From Saussurea involucrata (taxonomy: Eukaryota > Streptophyta > Magnoliopsida > Asterales > Asteraceae), in contig CM066314.1 of assembly GCA_033807775.1 (NCBI GenBank), positions 34,211,001 through 34,275,000 on the forward strand: DNA of 64,000 nt, in the 5' to 3' direction. The notes below the pieces were generated by a model. The model saw nothing but the letters and a program-made list of their open reading frames with translations. It was not told the origin of the DNA and searched no databases. The translations under genes were made by a program, and so were the position numbers. This document shows positions 53,270-64,000 of this stretch, in pieces (the stretch's first letter is position 1; each line of letters begins with the position of its first letter).

Positions 53270-54715
53270 TTAAAAAAGATGAGGGTATCTGGACTTCATA
53301 TCTGATTCTACCTCCCACGTAGCCTCTCGTCCCTTATGATATCTCCACTGAACTTTAACCAAACGAACTTCTCTATTCCTTGTTTTCCGAACCTTACTGT
53401 CCACAATTTCTATTGGTTCCTCTTCGTACATCAATTTCTCGTCAATACTGACATCTTCTAACGGAATAGCCACATCAGTCTCAGCCAAACATTTCTTCAG
53501 GTTTGACACATGAAATGTCGGGTGAATCCTGCTTAACTCCTCTGGCAATTTTATCTTGTAAGCTACCGCGCCAACTTGTTCAATGATAACAAAAGGCCCA
53601 ACATACCTCGGCCTCAACTTTCCTCTCTTTCCAAAATGCACTACTCCTTTCCAAGGCAAGACCTTTAGCATTACTTTGTCTCCCACTTGGAATTCAATAG
53701 GCTTTCTTCTTCTATTCGCATACTTCCTCTGTCGGTCTTGCGCGATTCTCATCCTTTCACGGATTACTTCAATCTTATCTGACGTTAATTGTACAATTTC
53801 TGGTCCGGCCAACTGTCTTTCTCCTACTTCATTCCAACATAGCGGCGTACGGCACTTTCATCCGTACAATGCTTCGAATGGCGCCGCTTGGATGCTTGCG
53901 TGGTAACTGTTATTGTAAGAGAATTCTATCAACGGTAAATGCACTTCCCACGACCCCTTGAAATCGATAACGCACGCCCGAAGCATATCTTCTAACGTCT
54001 GAATAGTTCTCTCACTCTGACCATCCGTTTAAGGATGATAAGCCGTGCTTAGCTTCAATTGCGAACCAAACTCTCTTTGCAAACTCCTCCAAAATGCTGA
54101 CGTGAACCGACTATCACGGTTAGACACGATGGATCGCGGCACTCCGTGCCTAGACACTATCTCATTAATGTACAATCGGGATAACTTCTCCAATGAATCC
54201 GACTCTTTGATAGGTAAGAAATGCGCGGATTTGGTGAGAATATCCACAATCACCCAAAGCGCATCATTACCCTTCGGTGTCCTTGGTAACTTCGTGACGA
54301 AATCCATGGTGATATTATCCCATTTCCACACTGGAATTTCAGTAGACTGGAGTTCTCCGTACAGTTGCTGATGTTCTGCCTTAACCTTCAAACATGTTAC
54401 ACATCGCTCCACCAGATGAGCGATATCCTTCTTCATCCCCGGCCACCAGTAAAACTGTCTCAAATCCCGATACATCTTGTTCGTTCCCAGGTGCATGGAA
54501 TACCGTGACTTATGCGCTTCTTCTAAAATGCTTACTCTTAAGTTACCCAACTTGGGAACCCACACCCGGTCTTTCATACACTTCAACCCACCACTGTTGA
54601 CTCCGAATAGTGATGTAACTCCGACGACTCTTTCATTCTTCACGTTCTCTTCTAGTAATGCTTCCTCCTGAAACTTCTTAATTTCTTCAAGAAGATTCGA
54701 GGTTGCCTCAACTCT
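53270..54715 (-). pseudogene. Chromovirus integrase and chromodomain
   Basis: The integrase core shows HLVERCVTCLKVK (zinc finger end), WDNITMDFVTKLP, VIVDILTKSAHF and ISRHGVP-type motifs. The C-terminal region has VGDKVMLKVLPWKGVVHFGKRGKL and RYVGPF, and ends with a chromodomain (VKVQWRYHKGREATWE). Chromodomains steer insertion to heterochromatin. Two nonsense codons break it: a TAA in place of Gln after STAYHP (about 54026) and a TGA in place of Arg (about 53860). Both fit C to T changes on the coding strand. The N-terminal side is interrupted by the solo LTR at 54721. Confidence 0.87.
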
Positions 54716-54720
54716 GAAAG

Positions 54721-56637
54721 TGTAACACCCTAAAATTCAGGGCCAATTTAAACCTCAAAATACACACGTTATGATCATCAAAATATCAGACTTTTATAAA
54801 CCAAAGGATCATAAGTAAGTTTCTATATATACATAAAGTCATCTAACTTAAATAATCTGATCAATCTAATTATACATCACAATAAGATCGACTAGATTAT
54901 CTAAGGCTTGTCCCAAAAGTCATCAAAAGAATATCCTGATCCTTCGTTATCGCCAAGTCTGACTCCCTTCAACTGTCATCTCATTTCCCAACTATTTCCC
55001 CGAGCCTGTACCTGGTAAGACAATTTAATTTGAAACATTAGGCTTTCGCCTAGTGAGATTATCCAAATTAAATTAAAATTTAACAACTAAATATTAACAG
55101 ATATATCAAACCTGTTATCAACCATTGGAATCCACCTATTCCTTACTTATGACTAATTCATCTAGTCATCATATTATCAACGAGAATTACTATAAATCCC
55201 ACCGGACTTATAAATAACTCTAACTCCCAGAAATTACAGTTTCCAAACCTGCTTCTTTCTGAATTAGGATGTCAAATCCTCAACAATAAAGATATCTCAT
55301 CTTTCGCTTGAAATGGGAATTACAACTCCAAGTCTGCCATTCCTCATTTCATTTCCTCCCCATCTTGAATCACTGGTCTCTCAAATGAGATTTCCTTTTT
55401 ATCGCGATCAACAACCACCAGAGACCCTCACAGATGATTCAAGATTCACTCCAACAACTAGAAATACATCCTAACGGTCCCCTGGCTAGTAAACGGTTCT
55501 CATTACACCGCACTTTATGCCCACTAGACTAGATGTATAATTCTAGCCAACGCCACACAATAAATGTGCATCAACACTCATTCTATTGTATACTAAAATT
55601 ATACAATTCAACATGTATTCTATATCTCTATATACAGAATATTAATTTCAACGATTATCCCTACTTTGCCATTTTAGCATCGGGGATCAACATCTCACAT
55701 TTAACTACGGCTCCGGACTCATAAATAAGTCCTTACAATTTAACATATCATGGTTTCTACATCACCAACATAGTTATAAACATATAACAAATAACATATA
55801 CATATCAGATTGCATGTCACATAACAGCCTCAAAATACTACTGAAAGTCAAAACTTTTCGCAAGCTACTATAGCGAAAACCCCCACTTTTCGCAAGCCAA
55901 AGCTGCGAGAAGTCTAGAACTCGCAACCCTCTATTGCGAAAACCTCAGAACCCGCAACCCTCTGTTGCGAAAACCTCGCTTTTCGCAAGCCAAAGCTGCG
56001 AAAACCTCACTTTTCGTAACCCTCTATTGCGAAAAGTGCACTGTTCATCGTCACTTTCATCTGATAAGCAAGTCTCGATTTTCTTAATCAATTAAGCATT
56101 TTAAATGGTTTCGAACACATATATAACACATCTATTAACATTTCCATTGCTTAATTTTAAAGAAAGTTGAATAACTCACCTGGGTATTTTCTGAATACAG
56201 TGTTCCTCCACACAGTGGCTTAATCGACAGCTTAATCACAATCTGGGCAAAATATTACAACTTAAATCTCTGGAGATGAATGATAACAACACAGAAAACA
56301 AGTTCTTACCATGAAATCACCAAACTGGTTCTTCTTCTTTTCTTCTTTTCTTCCGATTCTATCTCTCTGTCTCGTACTCTCTCTCTCCCTCGCTATTTCT
56401 CTGTTTTTCTTATCTTTTTTTTAGAATAACAAACAAAAATCAGTATTATCAAATACTGATCTATTCTTAATGTGACACCTCACATAAAAACATGAGTCAT
56501 CAACCCATTTTCCACTTTAAACCCCAAACTTTCAAATAAGGATAATTCAATCCTCCAAGTTAACTTTTCTCATAACTAAATTGTACCAAAATACAATTTT
56601 TTTTATTAAATTACAATGGAAATTTCGGGATGTTACA
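54721..56637 (-). repeat. Solo LTR with GAAAG target duplication
   Basis: Starts TGTAACACCC and ends GGGATGTTACA (inverted TGTAACA ends). GAAAG is duplicated at 54716-54720 and 56638-56642. There is no internal region, so the element was reduced by LTR-LTR recombination. Layout and the TAGTGAG motif resemble the chromovirus LTRs here, suggesting minus orientation and a different subfamily. Six small hairpins with CGCAA/TTGCG stems lie at 55855-56040. Confidence 0.87.
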
Positions 56638-56642
56638 GAAAG

Positions 56643-58150
56643 CCACAACTTTGGTCTGTTCACCTCGCTCTTTCCGATTCAACGCGTCGGCCACCACATT
56701 AGCTTTACCCGGGTGGTAAAGAATCTCGCAGTCGTAATCATTCAACAATTCCATCCACCTTCTCTGCCTCATATTTAGTTCTTTCTGATCAAACAGATGC
56801 TTCAGACTTTTGTGATCAGTGTAGATCTGATACTTTTACTCCATATACGTAATGTCGCCAAATCTTTAAAGCGAACACCACCACTGCTAACTCCATATCA
56901 TGGGTAGGGTAATTCTTCTCGTGGTCTTTCAACTGCCGGGAAGCGTAGGCGATCACCTTCCCATTCTGCATCAATACACACCCCAACCCAAGCTTAGACG
57001 CGTCACTGTATATTACGAAACCCTCCGTTCCATCAGGCAACAACAAAACCGGAGCACTGCTTAAACTTTCTTTCAACTTCTCGAATGCAGATTCTTGCGC
57101 TTCAGTCCAAATGAACTTGACGTTTTTCCTTGTCAAAGAGGTCAGTGGTGAAGCTATTCGAGAGAAGTCTTGAATAAACTTCCGATAATAACCCGCTAAT
57201 CCGAGGAAGCTTCTCACTTCCGATGGGGTTCTTGGCGCCTCCCAATCTTTAATGGCTTCAATCTTGGCGGGATCTACCTTGATATCGTCCGCCGACACCA
57301 CATGACCCAAAAACTGTACTTCTCGTAACCAAAACTCGCATTTTGAAAACTTCGCATATAACTTATCACGCTTTAGCAAATCCAGTGCTGCTCGAAGGTG
57401 CCTCTCGTGACCCTCTCGGGTACGAGAATAAATCAGAATATCGTCGATGAAGACAATCACGCACTTGTCCAACAACCAGCTACACACACGATTCATCAAA
57501 TCCATGAACACTGCCGGTGCATTAGTCAACCCGAAAGGCATGACTAAGAACTCATAGTGTCCATATCTCGTACGGAAAGCCGTCTTCGGCACATCCTCTT
57601 CTATCACCTTCAATTGATGATAACCCGATCTCCAGTCTATCTTCGAGAAATAACTCGCACCTTGTAACTGGTCGAAGAGGTCATCGATTCTCGGAAGTGC
57701 GTACTTGTTCTTCACAGTTACCTTGTTGAGCTCACGGTAATCTATGCACATTCGCATGGATCCGTCCTTCTTCTTAATAAAAAGTATCGACGCTCCCCAA
57801 GGCGATGAGCTCGGACGAATAAAACCTTTGTCGAGTAATTCCTGTAATTGCGTCATCATCTCTTTCATCTCTGTTGGTGCTAGACGATAGGGCGCACGTG
57901 CAATCGGTGCCGCCCCATGCAACAGTTCTATTCTGAACTCTACTTGACGATCTGGAGGCAGGCTCGTCAAATCATCCGGAAACACCTTCAGATACTCACT
58001 CACTACCGGTACATCCTCTACACTCCTCTTCTCCTTCTTAGCATCTAACACGTAAGCTAAATACCCCAGGCACCCCTTCCCCAAACATCGCCTAGCTTTC
58101 ATCATCGATATCCACAACTTCCTATTCTGTTGATCTCCGTAAATTACCAC
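56643..58150 (-). pseudogene. Chromovirus reverse transcriptase-RNase H
   Basis: RT motifs are in order: LLDKGFIRPSSSPWGA, DGSMRMCIDYRELNK, LPRIDDLFDQLQGA, FRTRYGHYEFLVMPFGL, the catalytic FIDDILIYS, and FLGHVVSADDIKV. RNase H has VIYSDASKLGLGCVLMQ and ASRQLKDHEKNYPTHDMEL. A one-base insertion near 56826 shifts the frame after YVYGVK; the RNase H C-terminus (TDHKSL, LNMRQRRWMELL) follows in another frame up to the solo LTR. Another one-base loss separates it from protease near 58160. The catalytic residues themselves are intact. Confidence 0.88.
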
Positions 58151-60024
58151 TTCCTTCTTATGGGCAAGGCGATCCGAATTAACTTCTTATTACATACTAT
58201 ATTAGCATCGTTCTCCGCTAACCAGTCCATTCCTAGGACTACATCGAACTCCCCCATTCGCATCAGATGCAACCTCAAAGGAAACAAGTGACCATCTACG
58301 TCTATGCTACATCCCTCATAGACCTCTTTCACCCAGACTCGACTATCATCCGCTACTTCTACCTCAAACCCAAAGTTCAACCTCTTGGGTTTCACTTGCA
58401 ATTTTTGAATAAAATTGGGCGACACAAACGAACGGTTGGCCCCCGAATCAAACAATACTTTAGCAAAAGTCGAGTCTATAGGAAAGGTACCTGTTACCAC
58501 ATCAGGCGTGTTCACCGCCTCCTCAGCAGACATGTGGAAAGCCCTCGCCCTCGTGCGAGCCGGCTCCACCTTTCTCTCTCCATTCTTTCCTCCGCTACCA
58601 CCGCCTTCACCCCCAGCATAACCCTTCTTCAACTGTGGGCAGTCCCACTTGACATGGTCTGGCGATCCACACTGAAAACACGATCTCGAACTACGACAAT
58701 CCCGAGCCATATGCCCTGATTTTCCGCACTTGTAACATCCGTCTTTATCAGCCAAACACTCCCCCTTGTGCATTCGGTTGCACTTACCACAAGGCTTCTC
58801 CCCCGATCTAGGCCCCACCCGCAGCTCGGGTCTAGGTGCACTTGACCTTTTCCCTTCTCTGTTTGGTCCTTCCCACTTTCTCTTGTCCCCGACTCTCTCA
58901 GCTATCTGCCCGTTCTTATCTTTTTCAGTAAGTTCTGCAGTATCTACCGCAGCCTGAAAAGTAGCTGGATCTTTCACCTGCACCAACTCTCTTATGCTGC
59001 GCTTTAGCCCATAAATGTATCTCTCTATCCGTCTTTCCTCAGTAGGCACGTACAACTCAGCAAACCGAGACTTCTATATAAACTAAGACGTGTATTCTTG
59101 AACTGACATTGATCCTTGCTCTAACCCCATAAACTCTTCCTCCAACTTCTTAACTGCCGCCAAAGGACAAAACTGTGCTCGGAACCTCTTAACAAATGAT
59201 TCCCACGATGTACTCTTTGCTACTTCCGATCCCTTACCTCCGATCTCAACATCCCACCAGTAAATTGCCTCAGACTTCATCATTGACATTGCAAAAAGTA
59301 CCTTATCTTCCTCGGCGCACTTGCTAGTATCAAATGCTAACTCCATTTCGCGAACCCATTTCAAAGCTAGAACGGGATTGCGCTCCCCGTTGAACGTTGG
59401 GGGTTTGCACGAAGCGAAGGTCTTAAACGAGCATCCTTCCACTGTCTTTGGTTCACTAGTGACAATTGGAGTCGTCACCGAGTTGTTTCCTATCTCAGTT
59501 CGTGGTACACTACCTTCCTCAGTCTTCTTCCCAGTACTGCTCTTGGTTCCTCCCTCGGATGTAGTCTTATTCTGATTGTCTAGCACTGCTTGTAAGGTCT
59601 TTTGCAGTTTATCCATCTCTGCTGCGAACTTATACTCAGTTACAAAAGTCGGTGCGTTTCCAGGTTTACGCCTCTTCTTAGCTTTTGCTTTCTTCACCGG
59701 TGCTGAACTCTCATGTTCGGATATTTCTCGTACGTCTGGCTCTTCTACGCTCTTTGCCTTGCGCTTAATCGGCGCTTTCTTCTTCTTGCCTTTGCCCTTA
59801 GTGGTTTCCGCCCCCACCTCGGTAACGTCTCTCCTCGGTACTGTTCCTCTGCCTCTCCCATGGCCTCTACCTCTCCCACGAGTAGCCGCCGCTCTTGGTT
59901 GATTCACCGGCCCATCCTCCGCTAATTCCTCAACACGCACCACCTCTTCATGCGGCGTAGTGTCCTCATTCGATACTTCTTCCATGATGGGCATCGACCT
60001 ACTTATCAAGACTCTTGCAGACAT
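58144..60024 (-). pseudogene. Chromovirus gag and protease
   Basis: Starts at the ATG at 60024 (MSARVLISRSMPIMEE). An RG-rich block, a Lys-rich block and the gag domain (FASCKPPTFNGERNPVLALKW) follow. Two stops in the same frame (TAG, TAG near 59080) interrupt it after QEYTS. The frame resumes with zinc knuckles (CYKCGKSGHMARDC, CFQCGSPDHVKWDC) preceded by a partial CGKCNRMHKGEC. The protease has the DSGA active site (VLFDSGANRSFV) and ends in a shifted frame at 58144. The order is gag-ZnF-PR as in chromoviruses. Confidence 0.87.
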
Positions 60025-60287
60025 TCTTGGTTACTGGTACACAACAATTAAACTAATTTAATACTACTGCAACTGAATAATAAGGCAGTTTAAGCACATA
60101 CATATACCTGTAAGTTCACAATTACACTGGCCAGGTGTAACCCCAAACTTACCTTACATGACCGTCCTCGGTACCCTATTAGTCCTAGATCTACTTTAGT
60201 GCCATCCTAGCGCAATACATGATTCTCAGTTGTGATTTCTACTCCCAAAGTTTAAGTCTAGGCCCGTCCGGTCACCTAAATCCCTTA

Positions 60288-60306
60288 AACTATGGCTCTG
60301 ATACCA
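60288..60306 (-). other. Primer-binding site of element 2
   Basis: TTGGTATCAGAGCCATAG on the minus strand, the initiator tRNA-Met type, identical to the copy at 51680-51697. Confidence 0.85.
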
Positions 60307-60308
60307 AT

Positions 60309-60528
60309 TGTAACAACCCAGTCTAAAATAAAGCATGCAATTCATATAAAATGAAACATCCCAAAAACGGGTCCCAAAATTTCTTACATAAGTCTCAAAA
60401 TTTAGGTTGGTGGAAACAACCTATTACACAACTGAGAAATACTAGTGCTATAAATAATAGTGTCTTTGTCTCTACTGCAACTATCCACTAACAACCCTGC
60501 TCACCTGCCAGAGCCTTTCGCTACCTGC
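60309..60528 (-). repeat. 5' LTR remnant of element 2
   Basis: 220 bases matching 51699-51918. The match stops at CTACCTGCT, where the Tat-like LTR begins. Confidence 0.88.
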
Positions 60529-61810
60529 TGTTTGGGTAAAAAATCACACCCTCGACCGACCTGGGAAATTCCTTCGACATGACCCATGGACATTGACTAC
60601 CCCCGACCGACAAGGATAATACCCATTATCATCATATCTCAGACGTACGTTAAATAACCACGATAATTGACATATTGGGTCAGTGGTCATCTAATGATCG
60701 CACGTTGATACGTCACGTGTCGCACGTCACTAGTCACACGTCACTAAGTCTTATGTCACCAATTACAATTTGTCGGTCTTACGTCGACAAGTCTCTTGTC
60801 GATTAGTCTTACATCGCCTTGGTCCAGCGACAGCATCGTCCTGACATCTTGGTCTTACGACCTAGTAGACTTACGACCTGATCTTGCGACATTATCATCC
60901 TAGTCTTACGACATTTTTATAAGACTATCCTTATAATAAGATAAGGCCCGACAAAGGCCCAAAAAGCCTCTGTCGTCATTCTTAAAAGGTAAGTCGAGAG
61001 TTCCTCTCGACACTCGACCTCGACGTCGCCTGCTCCGTACGACCGTCGCATGGGATTATGCAACCTCGACCAACTAAAGTTCACTATGACTGTTACGTTT
61101 GTTAAATGTTTAATGCAGGAGTCAACACTCTTTATGAGCAACGGCTATAACCGACGAAGTCATTAACGAGCATTTAATCCCACATTGAAGACTGCGACCT
61201 TTACAAGACCAATCATCAAAAGAGCATTTAATGCCCGACAGCGGTTATAAAGCGCGCCATAAAGGCACCGTTAATAGCCGACGGAGGCTATAAAAAGCCT
61301 ATGCTGCAACCAATTCGGGGGGAGAAAACATCAAACACTGAAATCAAACACTCGAACTCTAAAACCAGAGCACTAAAGGCTAGAAGCAAGCTGCGAACTC
61401 AAGAACACATGAAGAACAACACTTTCTCTCAAGTGATCGCTCTCGACGTACAACATCAGCCCTCGACCAGCATTTTAACACTTTGTATTCACACACGACA
61501 AACACCTGTTTTACACTTTAAACACTTGTACTTTACATTTCGAAGCGTTTCCTTCATTTGTATTGTAACCATCGTACGACCGACATCAGTACCGAAGGAC
61601 ATCGCCCCTAATTGGCGACCATAGTGTAGCGACGACATCCCCTGTCGTCCGCAGGTTTTTTCCTCGATTGAGGTTTTTCCTGCGTCATCAAATCCCTTGT
61701 CTCATTTATTTTTTCCCTCGTCGCACGTCTCGTCGAAAGATTCTTTCTTTAGTTGTTTAAGTCCACATCGACCTTAAGTTGTTCCTTTGGTGCAATTTTT
61801 GGCATTAACA
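60529..61810 (+). repeat. 5' LTR of Tat-like element
   Basis: Starts TGTTTGGGTAAAAAATC where the chromovirus LTR match ends. Ends GGCATTAACA directly before the PBS. Degenerate TCTTACGACNT words repeat at 60775-60925. Confidence 0.75.
61289..61296 (+). promoter_or_regulatory. TATA box in Tat-like LTR
   Basis: TATAAAAA within GGAGGCTATAAAAAGCC, about 520 bases before the LTR end. Confidence 0.55.
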
Positions 61811-61812
61811 GT

Positions 61813-61830
61813 TTGGCGCCATCCGTGGGA
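61813..61830 (+). other. Primer-binding site of Tat-like element
   Basis: TTGGCGCCATCCGTGGGA two bases after the LTR. It resembles the TTGGCGCCGTCTGTGGGA sites of plant Tat elements. Confidence 0.65.
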
Positions 61831-61906
61831 CCACATCTAGAGAAAATCTTCGACTAACGTGCGTTTCTGCTAACAATCTTGCAAAGTTTTTGTTGCATTC
61901 AGGTAC

Positions 61907-62062
61907 ATGGAAAATCTTCAAGATCTCCCAAATCAACTTCAGCCAGAATTGAATACGGCTCGAAGCCAGATTCAAGCCCTGATAAAAAATGCTCCATCAA
62001 AGTATCGCATGTATCGCATCATCCAAGGGACTCGGGGGCTCGGAACACCCGTAACAAACTGA
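61907..62062 (+). pseudogene. Gag N-terminal remnant of Tat-like element
   Basis: 51 codons from MENLQDLPNQL to a TGA. The position just after the LTR and leader is that of gag, but no gag domain remains. The sequence after the stop resembles element tail DNA. Confidence 0.35.
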
Positions 62063-62720
62063 AAAGCTACCACGTTTGATTTTGAAAATCCTCGGTAAAA
62101 GACGCTTATCGACTCCATGTTACGGTAACTGTGACGTCTTATTTAGAACAATTCTATATATATATACTCCAAGTATATTTTCCTCATTCAATTATTTTAA
62201 TCTAACATATAAATGTTGATTTAAGTATCAAAGAATCATTGGTCAAACCAACGACCACTCCCGATTTTACATTGCAGGCTCGCAAGATTATATAAATACA
62301 GGTCTTACGATTTACATCGTAAGAAACGAAAGTCTCTACGGCTTAAAACGCAGATCCTACGATATATACTCGTCGATAAAAGACGTCTCCCATTTTTTAT
62401 CTTATGATCGCCAGCCATGACAAAACAGGTTAAAATTCTCGGTCGCCAATAAAAGCGACTCGCATGTCGAAATCTCATGATCGCTAGTCATTACATATGT
62501 CGTCAATAAAGACAACTTGTACATTGAATCTCGCAATCACCAGTCATGATTCCAAGGGACCAGAATACTCAAACCAACACTTTAGCAAACCTTGCGTATG
62601 CTTTGGTCGAACCAATACTCAACAGCATTCCAATGACCCATCTGGCGACGTCATCCATCGAAAATGGCGATGTCATCCAGATGGAAGACCAAGAAGATAA
62701 TTGGTCGAGCGACATCCGAA

Positions 62721-63061
62721 ATTGTCTGCGACAAAGGATCCCAGTTCGTAATCAACAGGGCTCGATAGTTCTGTGAAGACCGCGACATCAAGATGTCGAC
62801 CTCAACACCCAGGGGCAAGCGGTCAAGCGACACTTCAGCAGGAACATCAAAGTTAAAGTCTTTCAAGAAGGCGACTACGTTCCCCGTCGAGTGTTCCAAA
62901 GCACTCAAAAGCTCAATGCAGGTAAGCTTTCCACCAAATGGGAAGATCCTTGTCATATCTCAAAAGTCATGGATAAAAAGGCCTATCGGCTTCTAACCCT
63001 CGGCAATCAAGATATCCCACGTAGTGGGAATGCAACGCACCTGAAAAGGTATTTCCCCTAA
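62721..63061 (+). pseudogene. Integrase C-terminal remnant of Tat-like element
   Basis: Begins with CDKGSQF, recalling the integrase core, then a TAG stop. A frame change leads to FQEGDYVPRRVFQ, WEDPCHISKVMDKKAYRL and NATHLKRYFP, the conserved end of Tat integrases (GDLVLRRVF, YRL, LKRYY in relatives). Stop at 63059-63061. Confidence 0.7.
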
Positions 63062-64000
63062 GCCTTTTTTCCTGCTTTCACATAATTTTTATCCATCATA
63101 GCGACTACTGACTTAAGCATCGGAGGGTCGTTGGCTAGCCAATGACCAACCTCTGACATTGTTTTACCGCATGATCGCCCGACATTAGTTGCTAAAGTCT
63201 ATTATATGACTTTAGTCTCGCAGGATCGAACGATATATAAGTCCATCGTACGATCTTAACCTCACAAGGTCGCACGACATAAGTAATCAGGACTTGATCA
63301 TTCCATCACAGGAACACATGATTCAAAGTTCATCGTATGATCAAATCACACGATCATAAGGTCTAGCGACCCCACAATCTAAGTTCTTCAACTTAGAAAA
63401 ACTTCATGAATGAATGCTGTAATCGCATGCGCTTATGTTTGCTTATACGATTCAGGAATATAAAAGTCTTATGACTTACGTTCTAGTCGTTGTATTACAA
63501 TGGATGCCCAAGTCGCACGACTTCTTGTTCATTTTTGTACTTAATGAATTTTTACAGTCGACATTACATCTGTCCATGACATGTACGAATCACATTCAAT
63601 AGAAAGGTAAACTTTTTACCGACTATCGCTAAAGCGAAACTTACAACTAGCTAAAAATGCTAGACACAACGTATCATAGGTCTCTAGCGATCGTATCGGT
63701 TGTAAACGCCAGATCAAAGGTCTTTAACGACCAAATCGGCTCGAGCGCCAGAACATATGTCTCTAAACGACCGTATCGGCTGTGAACGCCAGACCACAGG
63801 ACCACGTCGACCGAGAACACCAACCCGGCGACATGGACCCCTGTCTCCTCGATAGGAAAGCGTTCCCTGAAAGATGGGAGCAGATATTTCCTCAGATGAG
63901 GAAACAATGTCGTCCCGTCTAGGACACCAACAACGTCGTCCCGTCTAGGACACCATCGGCCGATGACCCGTCCCCCTTGTCGGCAGACGCTGGGGACAAC
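63062..64000 (+). other. 3' noncoding tail of Tat-like element
   Basis: No gene. Contains repeats of CACGATC/CGTACGATC words, and CGACCGTATCGGCTGTGAACGCC-like units from 63690 to 63790, each about 55 bases apart. The long noncoding tail is usual for Tat elements. The window ends within it. Confidence 0.5.

Larger units (their letters stand above)
51699..60528 (-). mobile_element. Chromodomain Ty3/gypsy element 2 (Tekay/Del-like)
   Basis: On the minus strand: truncated 5' LTR (60528-60309), PBS, gag, protease, RT-RNase H, integrase with chromodomain, PPT, 3' LTR (53232-51699). RT precedes integrase (gypsy order) and the C-terminal chromodomain places it among chromoviruses. It is inactive: several stops and frameshifts, a solo LTR inserted between RNase H and integrase, and a 5' LTR cut by another element. 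Confidence 0.9.
60529..64000 (+). mobile_element. Tat-like Ty3/gypsy element, internally deleted, incomplete at window end
   Basis: 5' LTR (60529-61810), PBS, the first 51 codons of a gag-like frame, then directly the integrase C-terminus and a long noncoding tail. Most of gag and all of protease and RT are gone. The 3' LTR must lie beyond 64000. The LTR and tail are rich in CGAC, GTCG and TACGA words. The element inserted into the chromovirus 5' LTR. Confidence 0.72.

Noticed and set aside
58267..59902. Several plus-strand frames of 65-150 codons
   Set aside because: They mirror the chromovirus gag-protease on the minus strand and carry no motifs of their own.

Overview
This window looks like nuclear DNA of a eudicot plant. 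It carries an intron-containing Pumilio-type gene, a TIR-NBS-LRR resistance gene relic (a class absent from grasses), and dense LTR retrotransposons with plant-type primer-binding sites. The repeat families would fit Asteraceae, but that is a guess. Most of the 64 kb is transposable elements nested in one another; only one gene, the PUF gene, looks intact.

Layout. 1-7267: an Athila-type Ty3/gypsy element with gag-protease but no reverse transcriptase or integrase, preceded by the tail of another copy. It sits inside the gag of a minus-strand chromovirus relic whose 5' LTR ends near 9770. 9771-13709: AT-rich DNA with MITE-like units, a 54-bp tandem repeat and TA microsatellites. 13710-26156: a complete, almost unmutated Sirevirus-type Ty1/copia element (gag, pol, extra env-like ORF, near-identical LTRs, ATATA target duplication) inserted in a TA microsatellite. 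26187-27913: a long foldback element. 29067-31354 and 42980-43627: two non-autonomous Helitrons. 34208-36052: a PIF/Harbinger-like element with a damaged ORF1. 37942-41537: the five-exon PUF gene on the plus strand, with two MITEs in its last intron. 44775-47765: a broken TNL gene on the minus strand. 48116-48461: a small CACTA-type element.

49850-64000 is a stack of retroelements: the 3' end of a copia element, a chromodomain gypsy element (minus strand) with a second partial gag copy beyond its 3' LTR, a 1.9-kb solo LTR with a perfect GAAAG target duplication inside its pol, and a Tat-like, internally deleted element that cuts off its 5' LTR.

The most interesting signals are at the nucleic-acid level. 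The Sirevirus carries one short inverted motif (CACCGAA/TTCGGTG) in its LTRs, its pol linker, its pol-env spacer and its env-like ORF, used in different reading frames. The Athila element has three spaced hairpins, each followed directly by GGGGT. The solo LTR holds six consecutive small hairpins that share an ACCCTCTRTT loop with the unrelated Athila LTR. The TNL has an exact in-frame 105-bp duplication in its TIR exon. I found no rRNA, no intact tRNA gene, no CRISPR array and no prokaryotic-type system.
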